Below are positions 27,378 through 36,418 of a DNA stretch of 64,000 nt, one piece after another. A program made the position numbers and the translations under genes. The stretch lies in contig CAVWSM010000025.1 of the NCBI GenBank assembly GCA_963757805.1, positions 367,220 through 431,219 on the forward strand, read 5' to 3'. The DNA comes from CAVWSM01 sp963757805. Its GTDB lineage: Bacteria; Actinomycetota; Actinomycetes; Jiangellales; Jiangellaceae. The notes under the pieces are model-generated. The model searched no databases and was not told where the DNA came from. It saw only the letters and a list, made by a program, of their open reading frames with translations. How positions within the stretch are numbered: position 1 is the stretch's first letter; each line of letters starts with the position of its first letter.

Positions 27378-27502
27378 AAGGCCCGGTCACCGGACTGGGC
27401 GGACAGTCGGTGATCCAGCCACGCCGCGCCGGCGACCCGCCCGACACGCGGCTGACCGAGATCATGTCCCCTGCTTGGTCGGCCTGGCGGCCGGCGCCCG
27501 AC
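27378..27502 (+). pseudogene. Remnant of a second galE 3' end
   Basis: The plus strand reads PVTGLGGQSVIQPRRAGDPP followed by LTEIMSPAWSAWRPAPD. The true galE end at 26500-26669 reads RVTGLDVTPVVEPRRAGDPP and LPEIVSSAWSAWRAARD. Both matching blocks are in the same order and frame, with about 20 codons missing between them in the remnant. This is too good for chance and marks an old duplication or a lost paralogue. No intact epimerase precedes it. Confidence 0.7.
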
Positions 27503-27507
27503 AGAGC

Positions 27508-28585
27508 TCAGCTCTGGTCGCTGGACAGGCGGATCGAGCGGTCGGGGATCGTCACGTCGGTCCAGACCCGGCTGCCGCGAGCGAGCTCGTTGTCCGCGCC
27601 AACGCGCGCCCCGTCACCGATCACACAGCCGTCGACGATGGTGCGCGCGCCGACGATCGCGCCGACGCCAACGACGGAGTCGAGGACGACCGCGCCGGCA
27701 CGGACGACGGCACCGTCCTGAAGGACCGATCCGTCGACGACCGCGCCTTCCTCGACGATCGCCCGCGCGCCGACGACCGAACCACCGCGGACATCGGCCG
27801 AACCATCGACACGGCGCGCTGCGGAGCACGAGCTGCTCGCCGGTCGGGCCCGGGACGGCCGGCGACTGGACCCGTCCGAGGACGAGGTCACGGGAGCCCT
27901 TTACGAACGCGGCAGGCGTGCCGAGGTCGAGCCAGTACGCCGTGTCGACGTACCCCATCACGACGCGCCCCTCGGCGAGCAGGCCGGGGAACGTCTGCCG
28001 CTCGACGCTGACAACCTCGCCGTGCGGGATCGTGTCGATCACGCTGCGCCGGAACACGTAGCAGCCGGCGTTGATGCGGTTGGTGACCGGGTTGGGCATC
28101 TTCTCGAGAAATGCGGTGACCCGACCGTCGTCGTCAAGCGGGACGCAGCCGAACGGCGCGCGCGTCCTCCACCTCGGTGAGATAGAGCGTGACGTCCGCG
28201 TCGTGCTTGGCATGCAGGTCGAGCTGCGCCCCGATGTCGTGGCCCGACAGCACGTCACCGTTGAAGATCAGGACTGGCTCGTCTGGGCCGCTCCGCAACT
28301 TGTCGGCGACGTTGCGGATCGCGCCACCAGTGCCGAGCGGAACGTCCTCAGTGACGTACTCGACCTCAAGCCCCAGCCGCGAGCCATCGCCGAGCCACTC
28401 CGTGAAGACCTCGGCCTCGATAGGACGTCGCCAACACCACGTGGTCCGACGCCGGCGGCCCGGGCCTGGGCGAGTTGATGCGCGATGAACGGCACCCCAG
28501 CCACGGGCAGCATCGGCTTTGGCGTATTGATCGTCAGCGGGCGCAGGCGGGTGCCCTTGCCGCCGACTAGGAGGATCGCTTCCAC
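27508..28585 (-). CDS. Mannose-1-phosphate guanylyltransferase-like nucleotidyltransferase (several frameshifts)
   Basis: About 359 residues when shifts near 28440, 28160 and 27835 are corrected. It begins ILLVGGKGTRLRPLT then KPMLPVAGVPF, the nucleotide-binding loop of sugar-1-phosphate nucleotidyltransferases. EKMPNPVTNRINAGCYVF and YVDTAYWLDLGTPAAF are in the catalytic domain, and a left-handed beta-helix of hexapeptide repeats (GGSVVGARAIVEEGAVVDGS and onward) ends the protein. Position next to wbbL matches mycobacterial ManB (Rv3264c), so GDP-mannose synthesis is likely, though other nucleotide sugars cannot be excluded. The GTG start is 8 nt after the wbbL stop. Confidence 0.82.
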
Positions 28586-28593
28586 AAGGTCTC

Positions 28594-29469
28594 CTAGGTC
28601 CGGTCTCGACCCGTGCGCGCCCGAAGCACGACGTACCTGATCTGTAGCCCGGCCTTCAATAGCCAGCGAAGCGGTGGACGATAACGCTTAGCGAGGTACC
28701 GATAGGCACTTTCGTGATGGGCCTTGAGCATGCGTCGGGGTTCGCGCGACGTCGTCGTGCCGCCGACATGCGTGACTCGCGCATCGGGCACGTAGACGTT
28801 CTGCCAACCAGAGCGACCGAGCCGGTCTCCAAGGTCGACGTCCTCGAAATACATGAAGAAGCCTGGGTCAAAGCCACCGACGGCATCGAATGCCCGTCGA
28901 CGAAGCAGCAGGCACGAGCCAGACAGCCATCCTGCGGCGCGCTCGGACAACGGCCACATCCTCTCGTCGGTAGGCCCGGGTCCATGGATTCCTCGGCCAC
29001 ACTCGGACGAGCAGCGCGTGTCCGATCCCATGACCCACGACGGGAAGCGCTCTGGCGCTCGGGTAGAGGGAGCCATCTGGCTCGAGGACCGCTGGCCCGA
29101 ACGAGCCTCCTCCTGGCCAGCGTTCCGCCGCCGAGATGAGCTCATCCACAGCGCCGGGCGCGAACACCAGATCTGGGTTGCACACCAACAGGAACTCGGT
29201 CTCCGCCCCTGCGCACCGACGTTCGCTGCGGCGCCGTAGCCAACGTTGGTCGAGGTGCGCACAATGCGGACTCCGTGTTCCCGCGCCGCACGCTCAGGCG
29301 CCCCATCAGTGGAGCCGTTGTCGGCGATCACGACCTCGTACGGTGTCGTGCACGCCTTTGGCAGCGAGTCGAGCAGACCGTCGAGGAGATGGCCGGGCGA
29401 ATAGGTCACCACGATGACCCGAACCGCTGGTCGCTCGGGCGCAGGTCCTTCAACGCTCGGGTCGCTCAT
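28594..29469 (-). CDS. wbbL: WbbL-like rhamnosyltransferase, GT2 (two compensating frameshifts)
   Basis: About 291 residues. AVRVIVVTYSPGHLL and VVIADNGSTDGAPERAA start a GT2 domain, and FFMYFEDVDLGDRLGRSGW carries the acceptor-side ED motif. The middle is displaced by shifts near 29200 and 28975, where the alternative frame supplies CNPDLVFAPGAVDEL. In mycobacteria WbbL1 adds rhamnose to GlcNAc-PP-decaprenol, starting the linker that joins arabinogalactan to peptidoglycan; synteny with the rml and manB-like genes supports the same or an analogous step here. The ATG at 29469 overlaps the upstream GT4 stop as ATGA. Confidence 0.83.
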   Translation of the reverse strand: MSDPSVEGPAPERPAVRVIVVTYSPGHLLDGLLDSLPKACTTPYEVVIADNGSTDGAPERAAREHGVRIVRTSTNVGYGAAANVGAQGRRPSSCWCATQIWCSRPALWMSSSRRRNAGQEEARSGQRSSSQMAPSTRAPERFPSWVMGSDTRCSSECGRGIHGPGPTDERMWPLSERAAGWLSGSCLLLRRRAFDAVGGFDPGFFMYFEDVDLGDRLGRSGWQNVYVPDARVTHVGGTTTSREPRRMLKAHHESAYRYLAKRYRPPLRWLLKAGLQIRYVVLRARTGRDRT

Positions 29470-30634
29470 GACCGTCTCCACCTGTGCACCCTAGAGGCAT
29501 AGAGGGTGCCCCAATCGAAGGGGAAGGGCGCGATGAGGCTGTGTCGCTCCTGTTCCTTCCCGGCCGCGACCAGCCTGGTGATTGCAGCAGCGAGCGCCTT
29601 AGAGTCATTGGGCCGAACCGCAATCCCGGAGCCCCGCTCGGCGCGGGCAACAATCTCGGGTGCACCGCCGAAATCGGTCACCACGACGCGACTCCCGCTC
29701 GCCAGTGCCTCGACCACCACCAGCCCGTAAGGCTCCGGCAGAGTGGACGGTGCGGCGAGCACGTCCAGCCGTCGGAAGATCGCCGCCACCTGGTCGGGAC
29801 CCACCGGCCCAAACCACGTGACACCGGCCAGGGCGTGCGCGCGCGACTCCAGATCCGCGTAGTGCTGCTCTTTCCCTGCAACCGGTGGACCCGCGACGAG
29901 CAGCCGGCCATCCGGTTCGGTTTCGAGGACCATCGGCCACGCCTCGAGCAGGACGTCGACACCCTTCCACGTGTCGATGCGCCCTACGAAACCCACCACT
30001 GGGCCGGCCTCACGACTAGCGATGTCGTCCGGTTCCGGGTGAAACACGGCACGGTCGACGTCCTCGTGGACAACGCAGATTCGCTCCTGTGGCAGCGCTG
30101 TACGGAACTGCTCGGCGACCGCCTCGGAGCACGCGATAAGCAGGTCGGCGAAACGCGCTACGAGGCGACGCTCCAGCCAGAGGGCCGCCCGCGACTGCAT
30201 CACGATCTCGCGCGCATGCCAGACATGTGGACGGCGGAGCATCGCCGCGACCGCCCATCCATACCACGAATGCAGCGAGTTCGATGCGATGACATCAGCG
30301 CGATGACGCCGGGCCACACGCCACAGCCGCGCCACGGCGACTGGCCACTCCAGCGCATAGCGCACCCACCAGAGCAGACCACCCGCGGTGGTGATCCGCG
30401 CATGGGGACGACAGAAACAGCCACGCCCGCTCGAACTAGTTCGGCCTCCAGCGGTGACGGCGCCGGCACGACGACGCGGCAGATGAAACCCTCAGCGGCC
30501 AGCTGGGACGCCATGCGCAGCAACGCATGGTCCGACCCGCCAGCCTCAGCCATCGGAGAGATGAAGAGCACACGTCGCCCGTCTTGGCGATGGACTGCTC
30601 CGGCCGGCGTGCGGGAGGTGCGCTCAGCGGTCAC
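29466..30634 (-). CDS. Glycosyltransferase family 4 (one frameshift)
   Basis: About 389 residues. The N-terminal GT-B half begins with a GTG at 30634 that overlaps the rmlA stop (GTGA) and contains RVLFISPMAEAGGSDHAL. After a shift near 30395 the rest continues with the C-terminal donor domain: VVGFVGRIDTWKGVDVLLEA, then PSTLPEPYGLVVVEALASG with the EX7E motif of GT4 enzymes. It transfers a sugar from a nucleotide donor with retention, probably to the growing wall or surface glycan. It is located between rmlA and wbbL in one operon. The exact sugar is unknown. Confidence 0.84.
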
Positions 30635-31500
30635 GCGGTTTCGAGCAGGTTCAGCAGGTATTCGCCGTAGCCGCTCTTGCGCAGGGGTTCGGCAATCGCA
30701 GCACAGCTGGTCAGCGTCGATGAAGCCCTGCCGGTAGGCGATCTCTTCGATGCAGCCGATCTTCAGCCCCTGCCGCTCCTCGACCACGCGGACGAACTCG
30801 GCCGCCTGCATCATCGACGCGAACGTCCCGGTGTCGAGCCACGCGGTCCCGCGCTCGAGCACGGTCACGCGCAGCTTGTCCTCGCTGCAGATACTCGTCG
30901 TTGACGGCCGTGATCTCGAGCTCGCCGCGCGCACTGGGGTTGATGCTTCGAGCGATCTCCACGACGTCGTTGTCGTAGAAGTACAGGCCCGGCACGGCGT
31001 AGGAGCTCTTGGGCTTCTCCGGCTTCTCCTCGATGGAGATGACCATGGCCGTCGCCGTCGAACTCGACGACGCCGTAGGCCGACGGTTCGGCGACGTGGT
31101 AGGCGAACACGTGACCGCCGTCCGGGTCGACGCTCTGCCGCAGGCTCGAGCCCAGCCCCGTCCCGTAGAAGATGTTGTCGCCCAGGACGAGGGCGACGCT
31201 CTCGTCGCCGATGAAGTCGGCGCCGATGAGGAACGCCTGCGCGAGGCCTTCCGGGCGCGGCTGCGTGGCGTAGGCCACAGAGATGCCGAGGTCCGCCCCA
31301 TCCCCCAGCAGCCGCTGGAACTGCGCCTGGTCCTCCGGCGTCGTGATGATCAGGATCTCCCGGATGCCGGCCATCATGAGCGTCGACAGCGGGTAGTAGA
31401 TCATCGGCTTGTCATAGACGGGCATGAGCTGCTTGCTGACGCCCTTGGTGATCGGGTACAGCCGGGTGCCAGAGCCGCCAGCGAGAATGATTCCACGCAT
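30631..31500 (-). CDS. rmlA: Glucose-1-phosphate thymidylyltransferase RmlA (frameshifted)
   Basis: RmlA makes dTDP-glucose, the first step to dTDP-rhamnose. The 289-residue protein opens MRGIILAGGSGTRLYPIT and continues KQLMPVYDKPMIYYPLS; LGDNIFYGTGL and GTAWLDTGTFASMMQAAEF are also diagnostic. Shifts near 31045, 30885 and 30700 interrupt the frame; the end LRKSGYGEYLLNLLETA is found just before the TGA. It is first in a four-gene minus-strand operon (rmlA, GT4, wbbL, manB-like) and divergent from rmlD across about 130 nt. Confidence 0.9.
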
Positions 31501-31629
31501 GGCGGGACAGCCTACCTGCCTCGCCAGACGGCGATTCGTCGCGGATTAGACTCGGTGGCCGACCTTGCCCACCCGTTCAACGAGCAGGATGATCATGGCG
31601 ACTCCCACAACGCATATACGACCCACCCG

Positions 31630-32485
31630 ATGAAGTGGCTCATCGTTGGCGCCGGCGGCATGCTCGGCCTCGACCTGCAGGTGTCCCTCACGGGTCGTGA
31701 CCTCGTCGCCCTCGCGCGAGGCGACCTCGACGTGACCTCCGCAGACGAGGTGCAGCTGGCATTGGACGAGATCCGCCCAGACGTCGTCGTCAACGCCGCG
31801 GCCTACACAGCAGTCGACGCTGCCGAGGAACATGAGGCCAGGGCGTTCAACGTCAACGCGGTCGGTCCGGCCAATCTAGCGAGCGCGTGCGCTCGGACCG
31901 GGGCGCGCCTGGTCCAGGTTTCCACTGATTACGTCTTCGACGGGCAGGCCAAGGAGCCGTACGCCGAGGAGGCCCCGGTCGCGCCGAGGTCTGCTTATGG
32001 CCGGACGAAGGCAGCGGGTGAGTGGGCCGTCCGAGCGCATCTGCCAGAGCGGTCATGGATCGTCCGGACCGCCTGGCTCTACGGTGCCGGTGGGCCGAAC
32101 TTCGTCCGCACGATGATCAACCTCGAGGCACAACGCGACACACTCGAGGTCGTGGACGACCAGCGTGGCCAGCCCACCTGGACGGCTGATCTGGCGAGGC
32201 AGATCGTGCGGTTGGTCGAGGCCGACGCGGCGCCGGGGATCTACCACGGCACGTCGTCTGGCGAGACGACGTGGTTCGGCCTCACCCGCGCCATCTTCGA
32301 GCGGCTCGGAGCCGACCCCGAGCGGGTACGCCCGACGACGACGGACAAGTTCCCGCGGCCCGCGCCACGCCCCGCGTACTCAGTGCTCGGGCACGAAGCT
32401 TGGGCTCGCGGAGGGTATCGAGCCTCTGCCGGATTGGCAGGAGTCGTTGGCTCAGGCCTTCGAGTCGGTCCGCAGCTCGTCATAG
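31630..32485 (+). CDS. rmlD: dTDP-4-dehydrorhamnose reductase RmlD (one frameshift)
   Basis: RmlD reduces the 4-keto sugar to dTDP-L-rhamnose with NAD(P)H. MKWLIVGAGGMLGLDL is the cofactor site, VSTDYVFDG and AYGRTKAAGE carry the catalytic Thr/Tyr-Lys set, and RTAWLYG follows. The last 25 residues (IEPLPDWQESLAQAFESV) lie in another frame after a shift near 32405, giving about 285 residues. The 3' end overlaps that of rmlC by 34 nt in convergent orientation. Confidence 0.92.
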
Positions 32486-33063
32486 AACCGGACGCAGTCC
32501 TCGTACTGTGGGAGGAGCCCCTGCGCCTCCGCCTCGGCCAGCGTGGGGGCTGCCTCGTCCTTGGGTGAGAGCAGGGGAGTCAGGCCTGCCGGCCACTCGA
32601 TGGCGATCGTCGGGTCGAGCGGGTGCACGCCGTGCTCGCGCGTGAGCGAGTAGACCTCGGAGCAGAGGTACGACACCACAGCCCCGTCGGTGAGCGCGAT
32701 GAACGCGTGTCCAAGCCCCTCACTGACATAGACCGCCTTGCGCTCGACGTCGTCCAGCCGAACGGCCTCCCATTGGCCGAACGTTGGCGATCCCAGCCTG
32801 ATGTCGATGATCACATCGAGTACGGCGCCGCTCATGCAGGTGACGTACTTAGCCTGGCTCGGCGGCACCGAAGCGAAGTGGATACCGCGGACCACGCCCT
32901 GCGCTGACACCGAGACATTGGCCTGCCTGAGGTCAAGGCGGTGTCCGCGGGCCTGCTCGAGCGCCTCGAAGCGGTACCACTCGAGGAAGACACCCCGGTC
33001 ATCGCGGAACTGGCGGGGGGTCAGCTCGTACGCGTCTGCGATCGAGAGTTCTCGGATGTCCAC
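32452..33063 (-). CDS. rmlC: dTDP-4-dehydrorhamnose 3,5-epimerase RmlC
   Basis: A 203-residue cupin epimerase acting between RmlB and RmlD. The catalytic histidine is H62 in GVVRGIHFASVPPSQAKYV with the following Lys72; FLEWYRFEAL and EGLGHAFIALTDGAVVSYLC are conserved substrate-site segments. The gene is intact, one of few in this part of the window. It lies 54 nt downstream of the LCP gene on the same strand. rmlB is not present in the window, so the pathway is completed from elsewhere. Confidence 0.95.
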   Translation of the reverse strand: MDIRELSIADAYELTPRQFRDDRGVFLEWYRFEALEQARGHRLDLRQANVSVSAQGVVRGIHFASVPPSQAKYVTCMSGAVLDVIIDIRLGSPTFGQWEAVRLDDVERKAVYVSEGLGHAFIALTDGAVVSYLCSEVYSLTREHGVHPLDPTIAIEWPAGLTPLLSPKDEAAPTLAEAEAQGLLPQYEDCVRFYDELRTDSKA

Positions 33064-33117
33064 GAGCCCAGAACCCTACTTGGGCGCGCTGAGCGGGCGG
33101 CAGCGTCGGCCCTCGTC

Positions 33118-34516
33118 TTAGCCCACACAGACGGGTGCCTCGCGCCGGCGCCGCCTGTCGCTGTGCCTGACTCGCCGGCTGCTCGAGCTGACGGCTCCAC
33201 TGTTGCCTGTCTCGGGCTGCTCCGGCGGATCGATGGCGTCCTCGACCAGTCTGCCGGATCTCGCCGGAAGTTCGGATGCACCGGCTCGACCAGCGGCGGG
33301 ACGAAACTCACGCTGACCGGGGCTTGCGCCGCGCGCCTTGCCGGCGATCGACAGCAGATCCGGCAAGATCCGTCACCGGCACGTCGGTCCAGATCGTCTC
33401 CGCCGAAGCCGCCGCCAGCGACTGGAAGTTGGTCAGCACCGTCTGCGGGTCGATCTGCTTGAGCATCGCCGACATCACGCATCTCTGCCGGGCCATCCGC
33501 TCGTAGTCGTTGCTGTCGCGCCGCGACCGGGCGAACCACAGCGCCGTGCCGCCGTCCATCCTCTGCTCGCCGGTCTCGATCCACCCCTGGATCCGGCCGC
33601 TGCTCGATGCCGATCGGGACGCGTTTCCCGACGTTGATCGTCACGCCGCCCACGGCGTTGACCAGCTGCTCGAAGCCCTGCAGGTCGATCAGCGCGGTGT
33701 AGCTGATCTCCAGCCCGGTGATCGCCTCGACCGCCGACTGCGTGGCAGCGACTCCCGGCCGGTCTTCGCCCTCAAAGAGATCGGCATGGTCCTCTGCCCA
33801 GGTGTACACACCATTGAGCAGGCACTCATCCCCGCAGTCGAACCCGTCCGGCCACTCGTCGTGCATCGGGCTGTCCTCGGTGAACGGCACGTTCTGCATG
33901 TTGCGCGGCAGCCCGAACAGGATCGACGCGCCCGTCTCGGCGTCAACGCTGGCGACCGTGATGCTGTCAGGCCGCAGGCCATCCCGATCTTCGCCCGCGT
34001 CGCCGCCGAGCAGCAGGATGTTGTAGCGCCCATCGCGCTCCCCCGCGCCGCCGCCGGTGAACACGTCCGACACGACGATCTGGATGCTGCCGACGGCGTT
34101 GGCGGCGACGAGCACAGCGGCTGACGTGCCGATGGCGAGTACGCCCGTCAGTCCGAATATCCGCAGTCGGTGTGTTCGCGCGAGCGTCATCGGCTGGCCG
34201 AGCCGCCAGGCGTCGATGAAAAGAACGGCCCAGAGGCCACCCAGGATGAGCAGCACGTAGCGGATTACCGCCGAGCACCGACTCATGGCCGAAGAGCGCG
34301 ATCACGGCCCTGGGCGAGAGCAGCCACAGCCCGCCGACGGCTAGCGCCATGAGCGGCGGCCATCATCGCCACCGCAGCGCGAAACGCCCTAGTGCACGGT
34401 TGCCAGCCACGATCTGGGCCGATCCCGGGCGCCACTAGGGTCATGCCAAGGAGGCTCAGCGCCCGCCGGAACCGCACGGACTGCGCGCGCCGCTCCGTGT
34501 CGCCGTGGATCGACAC
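33118..34516 (-). CDS. LytR-CpsA-Psr (LCP) family wall-polymer ligase (several frameshifts)
   Basis: About 466 residues. A cytoplasmic/membrane N-terminal portion with several hydrophobic helices (MALAVGGLWLLS, IRYVLLILGGLWAVLFID, LTGVLAIGTSAAVLVAA) precedes the extracytoplasmic LCP domain: NILLLGGDAGEDRDGLRPDS, then FGLPRNMQNVPF and GGTALWFARSRRDSNDYER, which provide the Asp/Arg set that binds the polyprenyl pyrophosphate. LCP proteins attach arabinogalactan, teichoic acid or capsule to peptidoglycan. The four-helix N-terminus is typical of the actinobacterial branch. Shifts lie near 34450, 34340, 34275, 33600 and 33350. The start is the ATG at 34516. Confidence 0.85.
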
Positions 34517-34617
34517 ACTGGCCCCCCTCGTGCAACGAGCTCTTGGGTGGGGCCGACACGTCTACGGAGTATTCCGGCGGTCTGGACGGTCGCCGAGGCC
34601 AACACGCCGGGCGACGA

Positions 34618-35145
34618 TCAAGTGGATGTCTGCTGCTCGCGGGAAGCCAGAATCGCCGCTCGACGTGCCAGTCGGTGCGTACGACGGATCTCTGCCTCGG
34701 CGAACCGGCGCCGGTCCTCGTCGGTCTCCGGCAGGACCGGCGGCACCTGGCGGGGGTGCCCTGCTGGATCCAGAGCGACGAACACCAGGTAGGCCGTCGC
34801 CACCCGCTTGGGGGCGACGCCGGCCTCGTTCCACGGCTCGCTCAGGACCCGCACGCCGACTTCCATCGACGTGCGGCCGGTCCAGTTGACCTGGCCGTGC
34901 GCGTGGACGAGGTCGCCGACGTGGACCGGCTCGAGGAACGCCATCTCGTCCATCGACGCAGTAACCGCCGGCCCACCGCTGTGCCGTTGCGCCACGGCTC
35001 CTGCGACGGAGTCGACCATTTTCATGATCACGCCACCGTGAACGGAGCCGAGGAGGTTGGTGTCGATTGCGGTCATGATCTGGGACAGCGACGTCCGTGA
35101 TGCCGAGGTCGGGCGGCCAGTGAGATCGTGCGAGGGCGTGTCCAC
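34618..35145 (-). CDS. Hotdog-fold acyl-CoA thioesterase
   Basis: A 175-residue single hotdog domain. LLGSVHGGVIMKMVDSVAG carries the conserved His-Gly-Gly and the helix with Asp of acyl-CoA thioesterases; ASMDEMAFLEPVHVGDLVHAHGQVNW follows as expected. It hydrolyses acyl-CoA esters in the cytosol; chain-length preference is unknown. The GTG start at 35145 is favoured because conserved residues begin soon after; no strong ribosome site is seen. It is intact and divergent from the second LCP gene, only 30 nt away. Confidence 0.85.
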   Translation of the reverse strand: MDTPSHDLTGRPTSASRTSLSQIMTAIDTNLLGSVHGGVIMKMVDSVAGAVAQRHSGGPAVTASMDEMAFLEPVHVGDLVHAHGQVNWTGRTSMEVGVRVLSEPWNEAGVAPKRVATAYLVFVALDPAGHPRQVPPVLPETDEDRRRFAEAEIRRTHRLARRAAILASREQQTST

Positions 35146-35175
35146 GCAGGAGACCGTACGGCCTGGCGAGGTACC

Positions 35176-36418
35176 GTGCCTGACGTGACCACGCCATCGG
35201 GGTCCGAACCGGACCGGGAGCGCCCGACGACCTTCGTCAGCAAGACGTACGGTCGTGGGGCCAAGGACCCGATGCCGACTCGCGAGATGCCCGTCATGCC
35301 GGAGCGGCCGGCGACACGGGAGGCCGAACAGCCCGATGTCACGCCCGCGGCCGAACCGCCGCGTCGTCGGAAGCCGCCGCGACCGCGGACGATCATTCGC
35401 TGGCTCGTCGTCCTGCTGGTGGCGTGGCTGGTCTACCTGGTGACGGTGGCATTGGTGGCGTACTTCCGCATCGACTCGGTCGACGCGAAGCCCGATGGAG
35501 GCCGACCCGAGGACGGGCCAGGGCGCAACTACCTGATCGTCGGCTCGGACAGCCGCGACGACCTGACACCCGAGCAGCAGGCCGAGCTCGGCACTGGTGA
35601 CGTCGAGGGGCGTCGCACCGACACGATCTTGCTGATGCACATACCCGACGGTGGCGGCGACACCGTGCTGATGAGCATCCCCCGGGACTCGCTGGTCGAG
35701 ATCCCCGGGCGGGGCGACAACAAGATCAACGCCGCGTACGCTTTCGGCGGCCCTGAGCTGCTGGTCCAGACCGTGGAGTCCTCGACCGGTATTCGCGTGG
35801 ACGACTACGTGGAGATCGGGTTCGCCGGGTTCGCCGACCTGGTCGACGCCGTCGGCGGCGTTGAGGTCTGCCCACCTGAGCCGATGGTCGACCCGATGGC
35901 CAACCTCAATATCCCGGCGGGTTGCCAGACGCTCGACGGCCCGACCGCGCTGGGCTACGTGCGGTCGCGCGCTACTCCGCTCGGCGACCTCGACCGCGTC
36001 CAGCGGCAGCGGGAGGTCATCGGCAAGATCGCCGACAAGGCCGTCTCGCCGATGACCGTGATCAATCCGATCCGCTACTGGCGGACGATGTTCGCCGGCT
36101 CGGACGCGGTGACCGTCGGCGAGCAGACCGGGCCATTTGATCTTGCGCGGTTTGCGTTGGGGATGCGGCAGGCGACCGGCCCGGACGGTCGCACGCTGAC
36201 GGTCCCGGTCGCCGACACTCCGACGATCGACGGGCATCGGATCGGTTGTTCGGTGGGACGAGGCGGCGGCCAGCGCGCTGTTCGACGCCATCTCCACGGG
36301 ATGGGAGCCTGCCGGCAGGCGAGTCCTGACCGATCCCACGACAACACGTCAGTGCCGGACCAACTCTGAGAACGGTCTGCAGGATTACGACCCCCTGGCT
36401 ACGGTTGAACCGTCGTGA
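35176..36418 (+). CDS. LCP family protein, second copy (frameshift near 3' end)
   Basis: About 413 residues. A proline/charged cytoplasmic N-terminus, one helix (IIRWLVVLLVAWLVYLVTV) and an LCP domain: NYLIVGSDSRDDLTPEQ, DTILLMHIP, LMSIPRDSLVEIPG and GPTALGYVRSRATPLGDLDR hold the phosphate-binding Arg/Asp residues. A shift near 36243 moves the last 60 codons to another frame ending at 36418, where the TGA overlaps the GTG start of the SpoIID gene (GTGA); this overlap supports the longer end. The GTG at 35176 follows GGCGAGG; the GTG at 35185 is also possible. It is a simpler architecture than the LCP protein at 33118. Confidence 0.87.

Noticed and set aside
29484..30737. 417-codon plus-strand frame across the GT4 region
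   Set aside because: Antisense of the GT4 and rmlA genes; the minus strand has the GT4 EX7E motif and correct overlaps with its neighbours.
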